A DNA stretch of 64,000 nucleotides. It comes from Hymenobacter pini (GTDB lineage: Bacteria; Bacteroidota; Bacteroidia; Cytophagales; Hymenobacteraceae). The translations under genes and the position numbers were made by a program. Of the stretch, positions 24,579 to 32,266 are shown one piece after another. The notes beneath the pieces were generated by a model. That model saw only the letters and a list, made by a program, of their open reading frames with translations. It was not told the origin of the DNA and ran no database searches. The first letter of the stretch is position 1. Every line of letters starts with the position of its first letter. The stretch covers positions 434,001 to 498,000 of the forward strand of contig NZ_JAIZZH010000004.1 in NCBI RefSeq assembly GCF_020421205.1. The letters are read 5' to 3'.

Positions 24579-24701
24579 CCGGTCCGACGCCGGAGGCGTC
24601 CGACTGGTTGTCGTTGCTGACGGCTCTGCCATTAGAACGGGGCAGCATCGGCGGCTGTCAGCACGAAGCCAACCGGTCGGACGCCTCCGGCGTCTGACCG
24701 G
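24579..24701. repeat. Nested inverted-repeat element, copy 2
   Basis: Same family as 11715-11824. CCGGTCCGACGCCGGAGGCG opens the left arm and GCACGAAGCCAACCGGTCGG begins the right arm, with a different centre. Each arm forms a hairpin, such as GACGCC-TCC-GGCGTC. It lies between the two M13 peptidase genes. Confidence 0.85.
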
Positions 24702-24710
24702 AGCAGGCGG

Positions 24711-26819
24711 CTACCAAATCACCGCCCGCTCGGCGTCGGGGCGCACCATTTTCTGGCCGGGCGTGCAGCCGAAGGCCTGGTAGAACTCGGGCATGTTCAT
24801 GAGCGGGCCGATGGTGCGGTATTGGCCGGGCGAGTGGGGGTCGGTGAGGATTTGCTGGCGCAGGGCTTCGGGGCGGATGTTCTGGCGGCGCAGCTGGGCC
24901 CAGCTCAGGAAGAAGCGCTGCTCGGGCGTGAAGCCGTCGATGAGCGGGCGGTTGCCCTTGCCGTACTGCTTGTCGAGCTGCTTCTGCAGGGCCGCGTACA
25001 CGATGGTGAGGCCGGCGAAATCGGCCAGGTTCTCGCCCATCGTGAGCTTACCGTTCACGTGCACCGAGTCGAGGGGTGAGAAGGCGTCGTACTGGCGGCC
25101 CACCACGGCGGCGCGCTTCGTGAATTCGGCCGCGTCGGCCGGCGTCCACCAGTCGCGCAGGTTGCCTTCCGAGTCGTACTGCCGGCCGGAGTCGTCGAAG
25201 CCGTGGGTCATTTCGTGGCCCATCACCCCGCCAATGGCCCCGTAGTTCACCGCGTCGTCGGCCTCGGGGTCGAAGAACGGAGGCTGCAGGTAGCCGGCCG
25301 GAAACACAATTTCGTTCATTGGCGGGCTGTAGTAGGCGTTAATGGTGGGCGGCGTCATGCTCCACTCGGTCCGGTCAATGGGCCCGCCAAACTTCTTCAC
25401 GTTCTGCTGATACGCCCACTGACGGGCCGCCAACACGTTTTTCAGGTACGACTCGCGCGAAATCTGCAGCTGCGAGTAGTCCTTCCACTGGTCGGGGTAG
25501 CCGATTTTCACCCGCAGGGCGCTCAGCTTCTTGAGAGCTTCCTGCTTGGTGGCCTCGCTCATCCAGGTGTTGGTGCGGATGTGGTCGGCCATGGATTCGC
25601 GGATGTTAGCCAGCATATCCAGGGCCTTCTGCTTGGCGGCGGGCGAAAACGCCTGGTCCACGTACAGCTGCCCGAAGGCCTCGCCCAGGGTACCATCGGT
25701 GGCGGCCTGCATGCGCTTCCAGCGGGTGGGCTGCTGCTTGGCCCCGCTCTGCACCTGGGCAAACCGGAACGCCTCGTCGCTGAACGCCTTCGGCAGCGCC
25801 GAGGGCACCGACGATACCAGCTGCCAGCTCAGGTAGGTTTTCAGGTCGGCCAGCGGCTCTTCTTTCAGCACCGCGCTGACTTCCTTGAAGAAGTCGGGCT
25901 GGCCCACAATTACCTCCTGGGCCGCACCCAGGCCGTTGCGCTTCAGCAGCACAGAGGGCTGCAGGTTCGGGAACTGCTTGTCGGCCTCAGCCACCGTCAT
26001 CTTGTTGTAGCTGGCGTACGGGTCGCGCAGGGAAACCCGGTCTTTGCTGGCCCGGGCCAGGCGGGTTTCCACACGCAGCACGGTGGCGGCCTTGGCGGCG
26101 GCCGTAGCTTCCGCATCACCCAGCAGCTTGAAGGTGTTGGTGAGGTAGGTAACGTAGGCCGTGCGCACGGTTTTCGAGCGGGCGTCGTCCTTGAGGTAGT
26201 AGTCCCGGTCGGGCATGCCCAGGCCGCCCTGGCTCATGTTTACGGCGTACACCGCGCTGTTTTTACGGTCGGGCGAAACGCCGGCCCGGAAGAACGCGCC
26301 GGTGCCCAGCGTCTGCTGGCGGGCAATTTCGGCGAGCAGGCCGGGCCGGTCCTTCACGGCGGCAATGCGGGCCAATTCGGGCTTCAGGTAGGTGAGGCCG
26401 GCTTTTTCCAGCCCCACCGAGTCCATGCCGGTGGCGTAGAAGTCGCCCACTTTCTGGCGGTTCGAGCCGGGGGTGGCGGCGCGGTCGGCGGCGGCATCTT
26501 CCAGAATGCGGCGCAGCGTGGCCTGGGTCCGGTCGCCGAGCAGGTTGCGCGGGCCCCAGCTGCTGGCGTAGGCCGGCACGGGGTTGTTGCGCAGCCAGTT
26601 ACCGCCCGAGAACTGATAGAAGTCCTCGCACGGCGACACCGAGCGGTCTACATCCTGGGGGTTGATGCTACGGCCGCCGGTGCTGGAGGCCACGGCCGGA
26701 GCCGACGTAGTGGTAGTAGTTGTGGTTGTGGTAGTCGGGCGACTGGTGGTGCAGCCGGCCAACAGAGCCAGCAGTACCGCCGCCGACCCAGAACGGCGCG
26801 GAGTAAGAGCGAAATGCAT
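24711..26819 (-). CDS. M13 (neprilysin-like) metallopeptidase lipoprotein 2
   Basis: The 702-residue protein is a close paralogue of the one downstream; the two align over nearly their full length. It has a lipobox (LLALLAGCTTS), then a tether of ten threonines, SVSPCEDFYQFSGGNWLRNNP, INAYYSPPMNEIVFPAG, VMGHEMTHGFDDSG (HExxH near residue 535) and GENLADFAGLTIVY. The tandem arrangement indicates gene duplication. The pair is separated by a 123-bp inverted-repeat element, so each may have its own promoter. Peptide substrates are not known. Confidence 0.93.
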   Translation of the reverse strand: MHFALTPRRSGSAAVLLALLAGCTTSRPTTTTTTTTTTSAPAVASSTGGRSINPQDVDRSVSPCEDFYQFSGGNWLRNNPVPAYASSWGPRNLLGDRTQATLRRILEDAAADRAATPGSNRQKVGDFYATGMDSVGLEKAGLTYLKPELARIAAVKDRPGLLAEIARQQTLGTGAFFRAGVSPDRKNSAVYAVNMSQGGLGMPDRDYYLKDDARSKTVRTAYVTYLTNTFKLLGDAEATAAAKAATVLRVETRLARASKDRVSLRDPYASYNKMTVAEADKQFPNLQPSVLLKRNGLGAAQEVIVGQPDFFKEVSAVLKEEPLADLKTYLSWQLVSSVPSALPKAFSDEAFRFAQVQSGAKQQPTRWKRMQAATDGTLGEAFGQLYVDQAFSPAAKQKALDMLANIRESMADHIRTNTWMSEATKQEALKKLSALRVKIGYPDQWKDYSQLQISRESYLKNVLAARQWAYQQNVKKFGGPIDRTEWSMTPPTINAYYSPPMNEIVFPAGYLQPPFFDPEADDAVNYGAIGGVMGHEMTHGFDDSGRQYDSEGNLRDWWTPADAAEFTKRAAVVGRQYDAFSPLDSVHVNGKLTMGENLADFAGLTIVYAALQKQLDKQYGKGNRPLIDGFTPEQRFFLSWAQLRRQNIRPEALRQQILTDPHSPGQYRTIGPLMNMPEFYQAFGCTPGQKMVRPDAERAVIW

Positions 26820-26893
26820 GGGGCGAAATACAACGGTGATTTCGCCTAAGGTCGGGGGAGTTGCGGGAAAGTTGCGCAGCCTGCCCGCTCGGG

Positions 26894-27307
26894 CTACATC
26901 TGAGCCCGCAGCCAGGCAATGGCCTCACCCTCATCGGTAAACTGCACCGACATGGGGTGGCCGGCTACGGGGTGTACCAGTTCCGGAAACGGGGGCGAAT
27001 CGGTGGAAACCAGCAGCTGGTGCGGGGCCAGTAGGAAGGCCACCCGCAACTCGCCCCCAAACCGGCCCTGGCTGAGCCGGGGTACATTTTCATTCACCCA
27101 ACTCGTTATTTCTGCGGTGGTCCGAAACCGGCGGCGGGCGTCCATCAGCCAGAAGCGGCATTGGCACTCTTCTGCCGCTTCAAACATGTGCAGGTAGTTC
27201 TGCTTGATTTCCTCCGTCCGACTGATTTCCACCATCCAGCGGCCTACCAGAATACCCAGGTCGGGACGGTAAGTGATGGGGAAATCGGGGGTGGAGAAGA
27301 GGGACAT
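26894..27307 (-). CDS. Cytoplasmic protein of unknown family, paralogue of the one at 19492
   Basis: The 137-residue protein from the ATG at 27307 shares all main blocks with 19492-19905 (RPDLGILVGRWMV, RFWLMDARRRFRT, RVAFLLAPHQ, FTDEGEAIAWLRAQM). No signal peptide. The 'LxDARRR' and 'FTDEGEAxxWL' motifs may be good family markers. Function unknown; a STAS-like fold is possible. It lies upstream of the second M13 gene on the same strand with a gap of 74 bp. Confidence 0.65.
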   Translation of the reverse strand: MSLFSTPDFPITYRPDLGILVGRWMVEISRTEEIKQNYLHMFEAAEECQCRFWLMDARRRFRTTAEITSWVNENVPRLSQGRFGGELRVAFLLAPHQLLVSTDSPPFPELVHPVAGHPMSVQFTDEGEAIAWLRAQM

Positions 27308-27381
27308 GAGCAGAAGAACCAACTAAGCGTGGGAGCAGGCGTAACGCCTGCCCCTGCATAGCCGTTCAAAAATACACGTTT

Positions 27382-28452
27382 TCACCGACGAGGCTTTGCC
27401 CGCTCGTACTGCACCGGCCAGGGCACATCGGCCCCCAGCTCCTGGGCGGCATGCAACGGAAAATGCGGGTCGCGCAATGATTCCCGGGCCAGCAAAATCA
27501 CATCGGCCTGACCATTACTCAGGATCTGCTCTGCCTGGCGGGCTTCGGTGATGAGCCCCACCGCACCGGTGGCCAGCCCGGTTTCGCGGCGCACCTGCTC
27601 AGCAAACTGCACTTGGTAGCCGGGCCCCACTGGAATATCGGCCTTGGGTACGTTGCCGCCGGTGGAGCAATCCAGCAGGTCCACGCCATTGTCCTTCAGC
27701 AGCGCGGCCAGGCGCACGGTGTTCTGGTCCGTCCAGCCACCCTCCGTCCAATCGGTGGCCGATACGCGCACCCACAGGGGCAGGTGGTCGGGCATTTCGG
27801 CGCGGGCAGCGGCCACCACTTCCAGCAACAGCCGTACCCGGTTTTCAAAGGAGCCGCCATAAGCGTCGGTGCGCTGGTTGCTGAGGGGCGAAAGGAACTG
27901 GTGCAGCAGGTAACCGTGGGCCGCGTGTAGCTCCAGCACCTCAAACCCAACTGCCACGGCCCGCCGGGCAGCTAGCCTGAAGTCGTGAACGACTTGCTGA
28001 ATACCGGCTTCATCCAGGGCCAGCGGCGCCATTTCGTCGGCGGTGAAGGCCAACGCGCTTGGAGCTACCGTGAGCCAGCCACCTTCGGCCTCACCCAGTT
28101 GCTGGCCGCCTTTCCAGGGGCTGGCGTGGCTGGCTTTGCGGCCGGCATGGGCCAGTTGAATACCGGGCACGCAGCCCTGGCTTTTTAAAAACCCGGCAAT
28201 GCGCTGCAGGCCCGGCAGGTGTTCTTCCTGCCAGATGCCCAGGTCGTCGGGGGTGATGCGGCCCTCCGGCGACACGGCCGTGGCCTCCAGCAATATCAGC
28301 GCCGCACCACCCACGGCCCGCGCCCCCAGGTGTACCAGGTGCCAGTCGTTGCTGAAGCCATCCTGCGCGCTGTACTGGCACATGGGCGAAATAACAATGC
28401 GGTTCTTAAGGGTGATGCCGCGCTGGGTAAGCGGCGTGAAAAGCTGAGTCAT
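27382..28452 (-). CDS. namA: Old yellow enzyme, NADPH dehydrogenase (YqjM/NamA type)
   Basis: The 356-residue FMN enzyme reduces activated C=C bonds, such as those of enones and maleimides, with NADPH. YqjM-class features are visible: SPMCQYS with the redox-tuning Cys25, a HAGRKAS motif, HAAHGYLLHQFLSPLSNQRTD with the two active-site histidines, and YGGSFENRVR. The C-terminal arginine finger region is ARESLRDPHFPLHAA. Probably part of electrophile or oxidative stress defence. It is divergent from the Rrf2 regulator gene, which could control both. Confidence 0.92.
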   Translation of the reverse strand: MTQLFTPLTQRGITLKNRIVISPMCQYSAQDGFSNDWHLVHLGARAVGGAALILLEATAVSPEGRITPDDLGIWQEEHLPGLQRIAGFLKSQGCVPGIQLAHAGRKASHASPWKGGQQLGEAEGGWLTVAPSALAFTADEMAPLALDEAGIQQVVHDFRLAARRAVAVGFEVLELHAAHGYLLHQFLSPLSNQRTDAYGGSFENRVRLLLEVVAAARAEMPDHLPLWVRVSATDWTEGGWTDQNTVRLAALLKDNGVDLLDCSTGGNVPKADIPVGPGYQVQFAEQVRRETGLATGAVGLITEARQAEQILSNGQADVILLARESLRDPHFPLHAAQELGADVPWPVQYERAKPRR

Positions 28453-28520
28453 GGCTGTTGTTCAGACTATAAAATGATGCTGGGCGAATAGGCGCGCACC
28501 AGTGCAAGCGAGCAACTGGT

Positions 28521-28543
28521 GGGTATGCTGCACAAGCATACCC
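28521..28543 (-). promoter_or_regulatory. Hairpin or operator upstream of namA
   Basis: GGGTATGCT and AGCATACCC form a perfect 9-bp inverted repeat with a 5-nt loop, 69 bases upstream of the namA start. It could be an operator or an mRNA hairpin. Confidence 0.35.
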
Positions 28544-28700
28544 AAAGCGGCCCCGAAAGTTTACGTCCTTATACCCGTCAGCAGCTTTTGGGACTTAGTT
28601 AAAGTATTGTGACCCTAGCTGCGTCTACCTGCACAGTAGCGGCTCTTTTCCCGCTGCTGGCAGATTATGACGCTACGCCTACAAGCAGATTTTCGACAAT

Positions 28701-28750
28701 TGGTTGCACGCAACCAAAGTGCGTTGTATATTTGTAACCGATTTTGTTAC
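28701..28750 (+). promoter_or_regulatory. Promoter and candidate operators of the Rrf2 gene
   Basis: TTG at 28704-28706, a spacer of exactly 20 nt, then TATATTTG at 28727-28734, a perfect Bacteroidota -7 box. TGGTTGC-ac-GCAACCA (28701-28716) covers the -33 box. GTAAC-n7-GTTAC (28734-28750) covers the start region. Both are good candidates for binding by the Rrf2 protein. Confidence 0.65.
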
Positions 28751-28760
28751 GAATCAACTC

Positions 28761-29210
28761 ATGAACACTCGCTTCGCTGTTGCAACGCACATTCTGGCCT
28801 ACCTGGCGCACGCCGAGGGGCAGCCGGTGTCGTCGGAGGTGCTGGCGGCCAGCGCCGGCACCCACCCGGTGGTAGTGCGCCGCCTGGTGAGCACCCTGCG
28901 CACGGCGGGCCTGGTACAGAGTCAGCGCGGCGCAGGCGGCGGCACGCTGCTGGCCCGCCCGGCCACGGATATTTCCCTGCTGGATGTGTTCCGGGCCGTG
29001 CAGGAAACGGAGCCTGACCTGTTCCAAGTAAACAGCACCAACCCCAGCGCGCACTGCGACCTGGGCCGCGTAATGCGCGAAACTCTGGATGGCTTGTTTG
29101 GGCCGGCCATTGAGGCCATGCGGGCGGCACTGTCGGCGGTATCGGTGGCGCAGGTGCAGCAGGAGCTGGGTAAGCATCTGCCGCAGGGCTGCCCTGGGGC
29201 GTCGGGTTGA
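28761..29210 (+). CDS. Rrf2-family transcriptional regulator
   Basis: The 149-residue protein has a winged-helix start (TRFAVATHILAYLAHAEGQPVSSEVLAASAGTH), the recognition helix VVVRRLVSTLRTAGLVQSQ, and the wing GAGGGTLLARPATDI. The C-terminal half has only two cysteines (HCDLG and QGCPG), so a [2Fe-2S] cluster of the three-cysteine IscR type is not supported. It could be a redox- or nitrosative-stress repressor. The divergent flavin oxidoreductase gene is a plausible target. Confidence 0.88.
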   Translation: MNTRFAVATHILAYLAHAEGQPVSSEVLAASAGTHPVVVRRLVSTLRTAGLVQSQRGAGGGTLLARPATDISLLDVFRAVQETEPDLFQVNSTNPSAHCDLGRVMRETLDGLFGPAIEAMRAALSAVSVAQVQQELGKHLPQGCPGASG

Positions 29211-29359
29211 CGCTTTTTATTTCCCTAGAAATGTAACCACACCGGTTACTATCTGTTTTTCACCTAGTTCTGCCGGCCTCAACAAGGCTGGCGTGTTCCA
29301 CCCCCGGCTTGCCAAGTGTAGCCGCTGGTGCAGGCCGGTAAGCCCGGCACCGCATTTTC

Positions 29360-29947
29360 ATGAAAAAGTTGGTTGGCCTTGGGCTGGTTCTGATGGTTGC
29401 AACAGGCAGCGCCCTGCTGCCCTTGTGGCTACCCGCCTCCGATGCCCAGGCAAATTCTCTCGACGCCAGCGTCGCTTACTTTCAACCCGTAGTACGCACC
29501 GTTGCTCAGTCAGTGGCAGTACCCGTTGGCGGCCAGCCTATTCTGACCCAGCAGGGTGGCCGGGTGCACGAAACCTACGTGCACGATGGGCAGCGGGTGC
29601 AGAAAGGCCAGGTGCTGGTGAAGCTCCTGGAACGGCTGCCCAGCGTGCAGCAGCAGCAGTTGCAGCAACGCTTACTACGCCAGCAACAGGCATACGCGGC
29701 CTTGCAGCGCCGGGCGGCCCCGGCCGCTGAGCTGGCCACGGCCCGGCAGCAGCTGGAAGATACCCGCCAGCAGCTGGCCCATTGCGTGCCCATGCTCAGC
29801 TTTGTGTACGTGACGGCCCCGGCCGATGGGGTAGTGCAGCACGCAACGGCCACTTTGGGCGCCCAACTAGCCGCCGGTGCGGTGGTGGCGCATCTGGCTC
29901 CTGTGCCGGCCGCCGATACCACATTGCTACTTACCAGCGTTGAGTAG
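29360..29947 (+). CDS. Periplasmic adaptor-like protein (HlyD/biotinyl-lipoyl type), orphan
   Basis: The 195-residue protein has a signal sequence (GLGLVLMVATGSALLPLWLP). A barrel-sandwich lipoyl-like half (GGRVHETYVHDGQRVQKGQVLVKL) is followed by a glutamine-rich helical hairpin (about 45 residues) and the second half (VYVTAPADGVVQHATATLGAQLAAGAVVAHLAP). The beta-barrel and membrane-proximal domains of full adaptors are missing, so it is about half the usual size. No ABC, RND or MFS partner is adjacent, so the job is unclear. Confidence 0.65.
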   Translation: MKKLVGLGLVLMVATGSALLPLWLPASDAQANSLDASVAYFQPVVRTVAQSVAVPVGGQPILTQQGGRVHETYVHDGQRVQKGQVLVKLLERLPSVQQQQLQQRLLRQQQAYAALQRRAAPAAELATARQQLEDTRQQLAHCVPMLSFVYVTAPADGVVQHATATLGAQLAAGAVVAHLAPVPAADTTLLLTSVE

Positions 29948-30004
29948 GCCCGCGTGGCTTCTTAACCGCCCGATTGTTTCTTTTTTCGTCGTTGCCCATT
30001 CCTT

Positions 30005-30259
30005 ATGGAACAGCTCATTCGCCATCAGGTAGAGCGCATGCTTCGTCGCAAGCGCCGCAACCCTTCCCTCCTACTCACCGCCACTTCCCGCCTGCAGGAA
30101 GACATCGGCCTCGACTCCATTGACTTAGTGGAGCTGGCCATCAACCTGGAACACCGCTTCCACATCGAAATCAAAGATGCTGAAATGGAACAGCTGCGCA
30201 CGGTGCAGGATGTACTTGATTGCGTTGACCATCACCTTAGTAACTTGCTGATCGATTGA
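30005..30259 (+). CDS. Acyl carrier protein-like protein
   Basis: The 84-residue protein has the four-helix ACP pattern with the phosphopantetheine serine in IGLDSIDLVELAINLEHRF (Ser at about residue 38), followed by FHIEIKDAEMEQLRTVQDVLDCV. The N-terminus is unusually basic (RHQVERMLRRKRRNP). The neighbours are not fatty acid synthesis genes, so this is a stand-alone carrier, probably for a specialised lipid or polyketide-type pathway elsewhere. Confidence 0.8.
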   Translation: MEQLIRHQVERMLRRKRRNPSLLLTATSRLQEDIGLDSIDLVELAINLEHRFHIEIKDAEMEQLRTVQDVLDCVDHHLSNLLID

Positions 30260-30310
30260 CCTGCCGCCAGCCCTGCCGGCCTGAAACCGGCTGTGGCCGT
30301 ATAGCTACCC

Positions 30311-30877
30311 ATGATTCCGCTCATCACCTTCACTCCCCGCCTCACCCTCATTGCTGCCAGCCGCGCCCTGCTCACGGCCGAGCTAACCAAGCCCCATTAT
30401 TTCCCGGTACTGCTGGGCGCTGATATGCCAGCGCACTGGCCCCCCGGCGAGTACGACCGGGACGCACAGCAGTTTTTTCTCGACCAGCTAACGGCTGGCG
30501 GCCGCGACGCCGCGGGCTGGTACGGCTGGTACGCCATTCTGCGCGCCGGGGCCGAGGTACCTAAGAATACTGTAGTGGGCGCGGGCGGCTTTCATGGCCC
30601 GCCCACCGATGCTACCGCCGAAATAGGCTTCTCGGTGGCCGATGATTGGCAGGGCCGGGGCATTGGTACCGAGTTGGTTTCGGGCCTGATACACCAAGCG
30701 GCCGATACGGGTATGGTGCGCTACCTCACGGCCCGCACTACGCCCACCAACGACGCCGCCCGCCGAACCTTGGAGGCTAACGGCTTTAAGCGTATTTCTG
30801 ATGCTTTGGATGCGGAAGGCCGCCAGTTGTTCGGCCGCGACATATCCGAGGCCGATAAAACGCCGCCGAAAGCTTAG
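30311..30877 (+). CDS. GNAT acetyltransferase (RimJ/RimL-like)
   Basis: The 188-residue protein starts with the RimJ-like TPRLTLIAAS strand. The acetyl-CoA pyrophosphate-binding loop is DDWQGRGIGTELVSGLI, preceded by AEIGFSVA and followed by TTPTNDAARRTLEANGFKRI. It transfers an acetyl group to a protein N-terminus, an antibiotic or a small amine; the substrate cannot be told. The stop codon lies in the first unit of a heptamer repeat. Confidence 0.85.
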   Translation: MIPLITFTPRLTLIAASRALLTAELTKPHYFPVLLGADMPAHWPPGEYDRDAQQFFLDQLTAGGRDAAGWYGWYAILRAGAEVPKNTVVGAGGFHGPPTDATAEIGFSVADDWQGRGIGTELVSGLIHQAADTGMVRYLTARTTPTNDAARRTLEANGFKRISDALDAEGRQLFGRDISEADKTPPKA

Positions 30878-30912
30878 AGCTTAGAGCTTAGAGCTTAGAG
30901 CTTAGAGCTTAG
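30871..30912. repeat. Heptamer tandem repeat AGCTTAG, six copies
   Basis: AGCTTAG is repeated six times without error over 42 bp. The GNAT stop codon (TAG at 30875-30877) is in the first unit. Because the unit is seven bases, a change in copy number after the stop would not affect the protein. Confidence 0.95.
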
Positions 30913-30920
30913 AATGTATG

Positions 30921-30960
30921 AAAGAGGCCTCATTAAGTTATGGTGAGGCCTCTTTTTTAT
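30921..30960. terminator. Bidirectional intrinsic terminator
   Basis: AAAGAGGCCTCA and TGAGGCCTCTTT form a 12-bp stem with an 11-nt loop and a T-run. It lies between convergent GNAT and PPK2 genes. Confidence 0.8.
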
Positions 30961-31002
30961 TGCTTTTTGTGGTCTCAAAGGCTAACATCCCAGTTCCGGG
31001 CA

Positions 31003-31749
31003 TTAAGATTTTTCCGGGTAATGCGGATCTAGCTTCACCAGGGCGTCGCGCAGGGTACGGGCTACCACGTAGGCCTTGTACCAGTTCTGGTCGGCGGGCA
31101 CAACATGCCAAGGGCAGCTGGCCGGATTGCAGTGCTCGAACACATCCTCGTACACGGCGCGGTACTGGGGCCATTGGTCGGCTTTCTGCTCGTCGCCGGC
31201 TTCGTATTTCCATTTTTTGGTGGGGTCGGTGAGGCGCTCCTGCAGCCGCTCCTGCTGTTCCTCCTGCGAAACATGCAGGTAAAACTTTAGCACCACCGTT
31301 CCGGCCTGTTGCAGCAGCTTTTCGAAGGCATTGATGGCCGTAAAACGGCGGCGCGCTTCCTCGGCCGTCACTAACCCATCTACCCGGGTAATCAGCACAT
31401 CCTCGTAGTGGGAACGGTTGAAAACCTGCAGCATACCCCGGGCCGGTACTTGCTGGTGGATCCGCCACAGAAAATCGTGGGCTAGCTCCAGTTCGGTGGG
31501 CTCTTTAAACGAATGTACCCGCACGCCCTGCGGGTTAATGCCACTGAATACGCGCCGGATCAGGCCGTCTTTGCCGCTGGCATCCATGCCCTGCAGAATT
31601 ACCAGTACGCTGTGCTTGCTTTCGGCGTACAGGCGGTCTTGCAAGCCAATGAGTTCCTGCCGTATCTTTTTCAACTCGCGCAGCGTGGTGTTTTTGTGGA
31701 ACTCGGCCGGGGCACGGGTAGCCAGGCGGACCAGATTGACGGAGGACAT
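31003..31749 (-). CDS. ppk2: Polyphosphate kinase 2 family protein
   Basis: The 248-residue enzyme moves phosphate between polyphosphate and nucleotides. The Walker A motif is GMDASGKDG at residues 54-62, followed by the lid and acidic region (SFKEPTELELAHDFLWRIH, VFNRSHYEDVLITRV). The later block (RLTDPTKKWKYEAGDEQKADQWPQYRAVYEDVF) and the PWHVVPADQNWYKAYVVA end are typical of short PPK2 proteins (class III-like), which phosphorylate AMP and ADP. The length fits a single-domain PPK2. Confidence 0.92.
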   Translation of the reverse strand: MSSVNLVRLATRAPAEFHKNTTLRELKKIRQELIGLQDRLYAESKHSVLVILQGMDASGKDGLIRRVFSGINPQGVRVHSFKEPTELELAHDFLWRIHQQVPARGMLQVFNRSHYEDVLITRVDGLVTAEEARRRFTAINAFEKLLQQAGTVVLKFYLHVSQEEQQERLQERLTDPTKKWKYEAGDEQKADQWPQYRAVYEDVFEHCNPASCPWHVVPADQNWYKAYVVARTLRDALVKLDPHYPEKS

Positions 31750-31815
31750 AGCAGTGAATAGTTGAAATCAGCAAAAAATCTGGCAGCTTTAGGTTCTACC
31801 AACCTCATTCCTCAT

Positions 31816-32184
31816 ATGTTGCAAGGCTTGCGCACCATTGTATATCCGGTAGGCGACCTACCTAAGGCCAAAGCTTGGTACAGCCAGGTGCTGGAGCAGG
31901 AACCCTACTTTGATGAGCCTTACTACGTAGGTTTCAACGTGGGCGGCTATGAGCTGGGCCTCGACCCGCACGGCCCGGTTGCCGGCCAGTGCGGCCCCGT
32001 AACGTACTGGGGTGTACCCGACGCCGAAGCCGCCTTTACGCGCTTAGTGGAGCACGGCGCACACCCCTATGAAGCCGTGCACGATGTGGGCGGGGGCATC
32101 TGGGTGGGCACCGTGCAAGACCCTTTCGGCAACCTGTTCGGCGTTATTCAAAATCCTCATTTTCAACTTCCCTCGGCGCAATAA
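31816..32184 (+). CDS. VOC (glyoxalase/dioxygenase superfamily) protein
   Basis: The 122-residue protein has one pair of beta-alpha-beta-beta-beta units: RTIVYPVGDLPKAKAWYSQVL, GYELGLDPHG, VTYWGVPDAEAAFTRLVEHGA and VQDPFGNLFGVIQNP. The latter is the usual 'DPxGN' end. It could bind a metal or a drug; its function is not known. The ATG at 31816 was chosen over 31762 because the added residues have no family match. Confidence 0.8.
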   Translation: MLQGLRTIVYPVGDLPKAKAWYSQVLEQEPYFDEPYYVGFNVGGYELGLDPHGPVAGQCGPVTYWGVPDAEAAFTRLVEHGAHPYEAVHDVGGGIWVGTVQDPFGNLFGVIQNPHFQLPSAQ

Positions 32185-32266
32185 CCGGCCGCAAAGCGGC
32201 CGAGTATATGGCAGGTAGCGGGCTACCCGGTAATTTGCGGCTGATTCTTACTCGGCCCTTCTGCCT

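Larger units (their letters stand above)
28453..28760. other. Divergent intergenic region between namA and the Rrf2 gene
   Basis: This 308-bp gap holds a perfect 9-bp hairpin at 28521-28543 in the implied namA leader, and the Rrf2 promoter with two inverted repeats at 28701-28750. No gene is convincing in between. Confidence 0.5.

Noticed and set aside
24822..26849. Long plus-strand frames opposite the M13 genes
   Set aside because: Antisense shadows of GC-rich coding DNA without recognisable domains.
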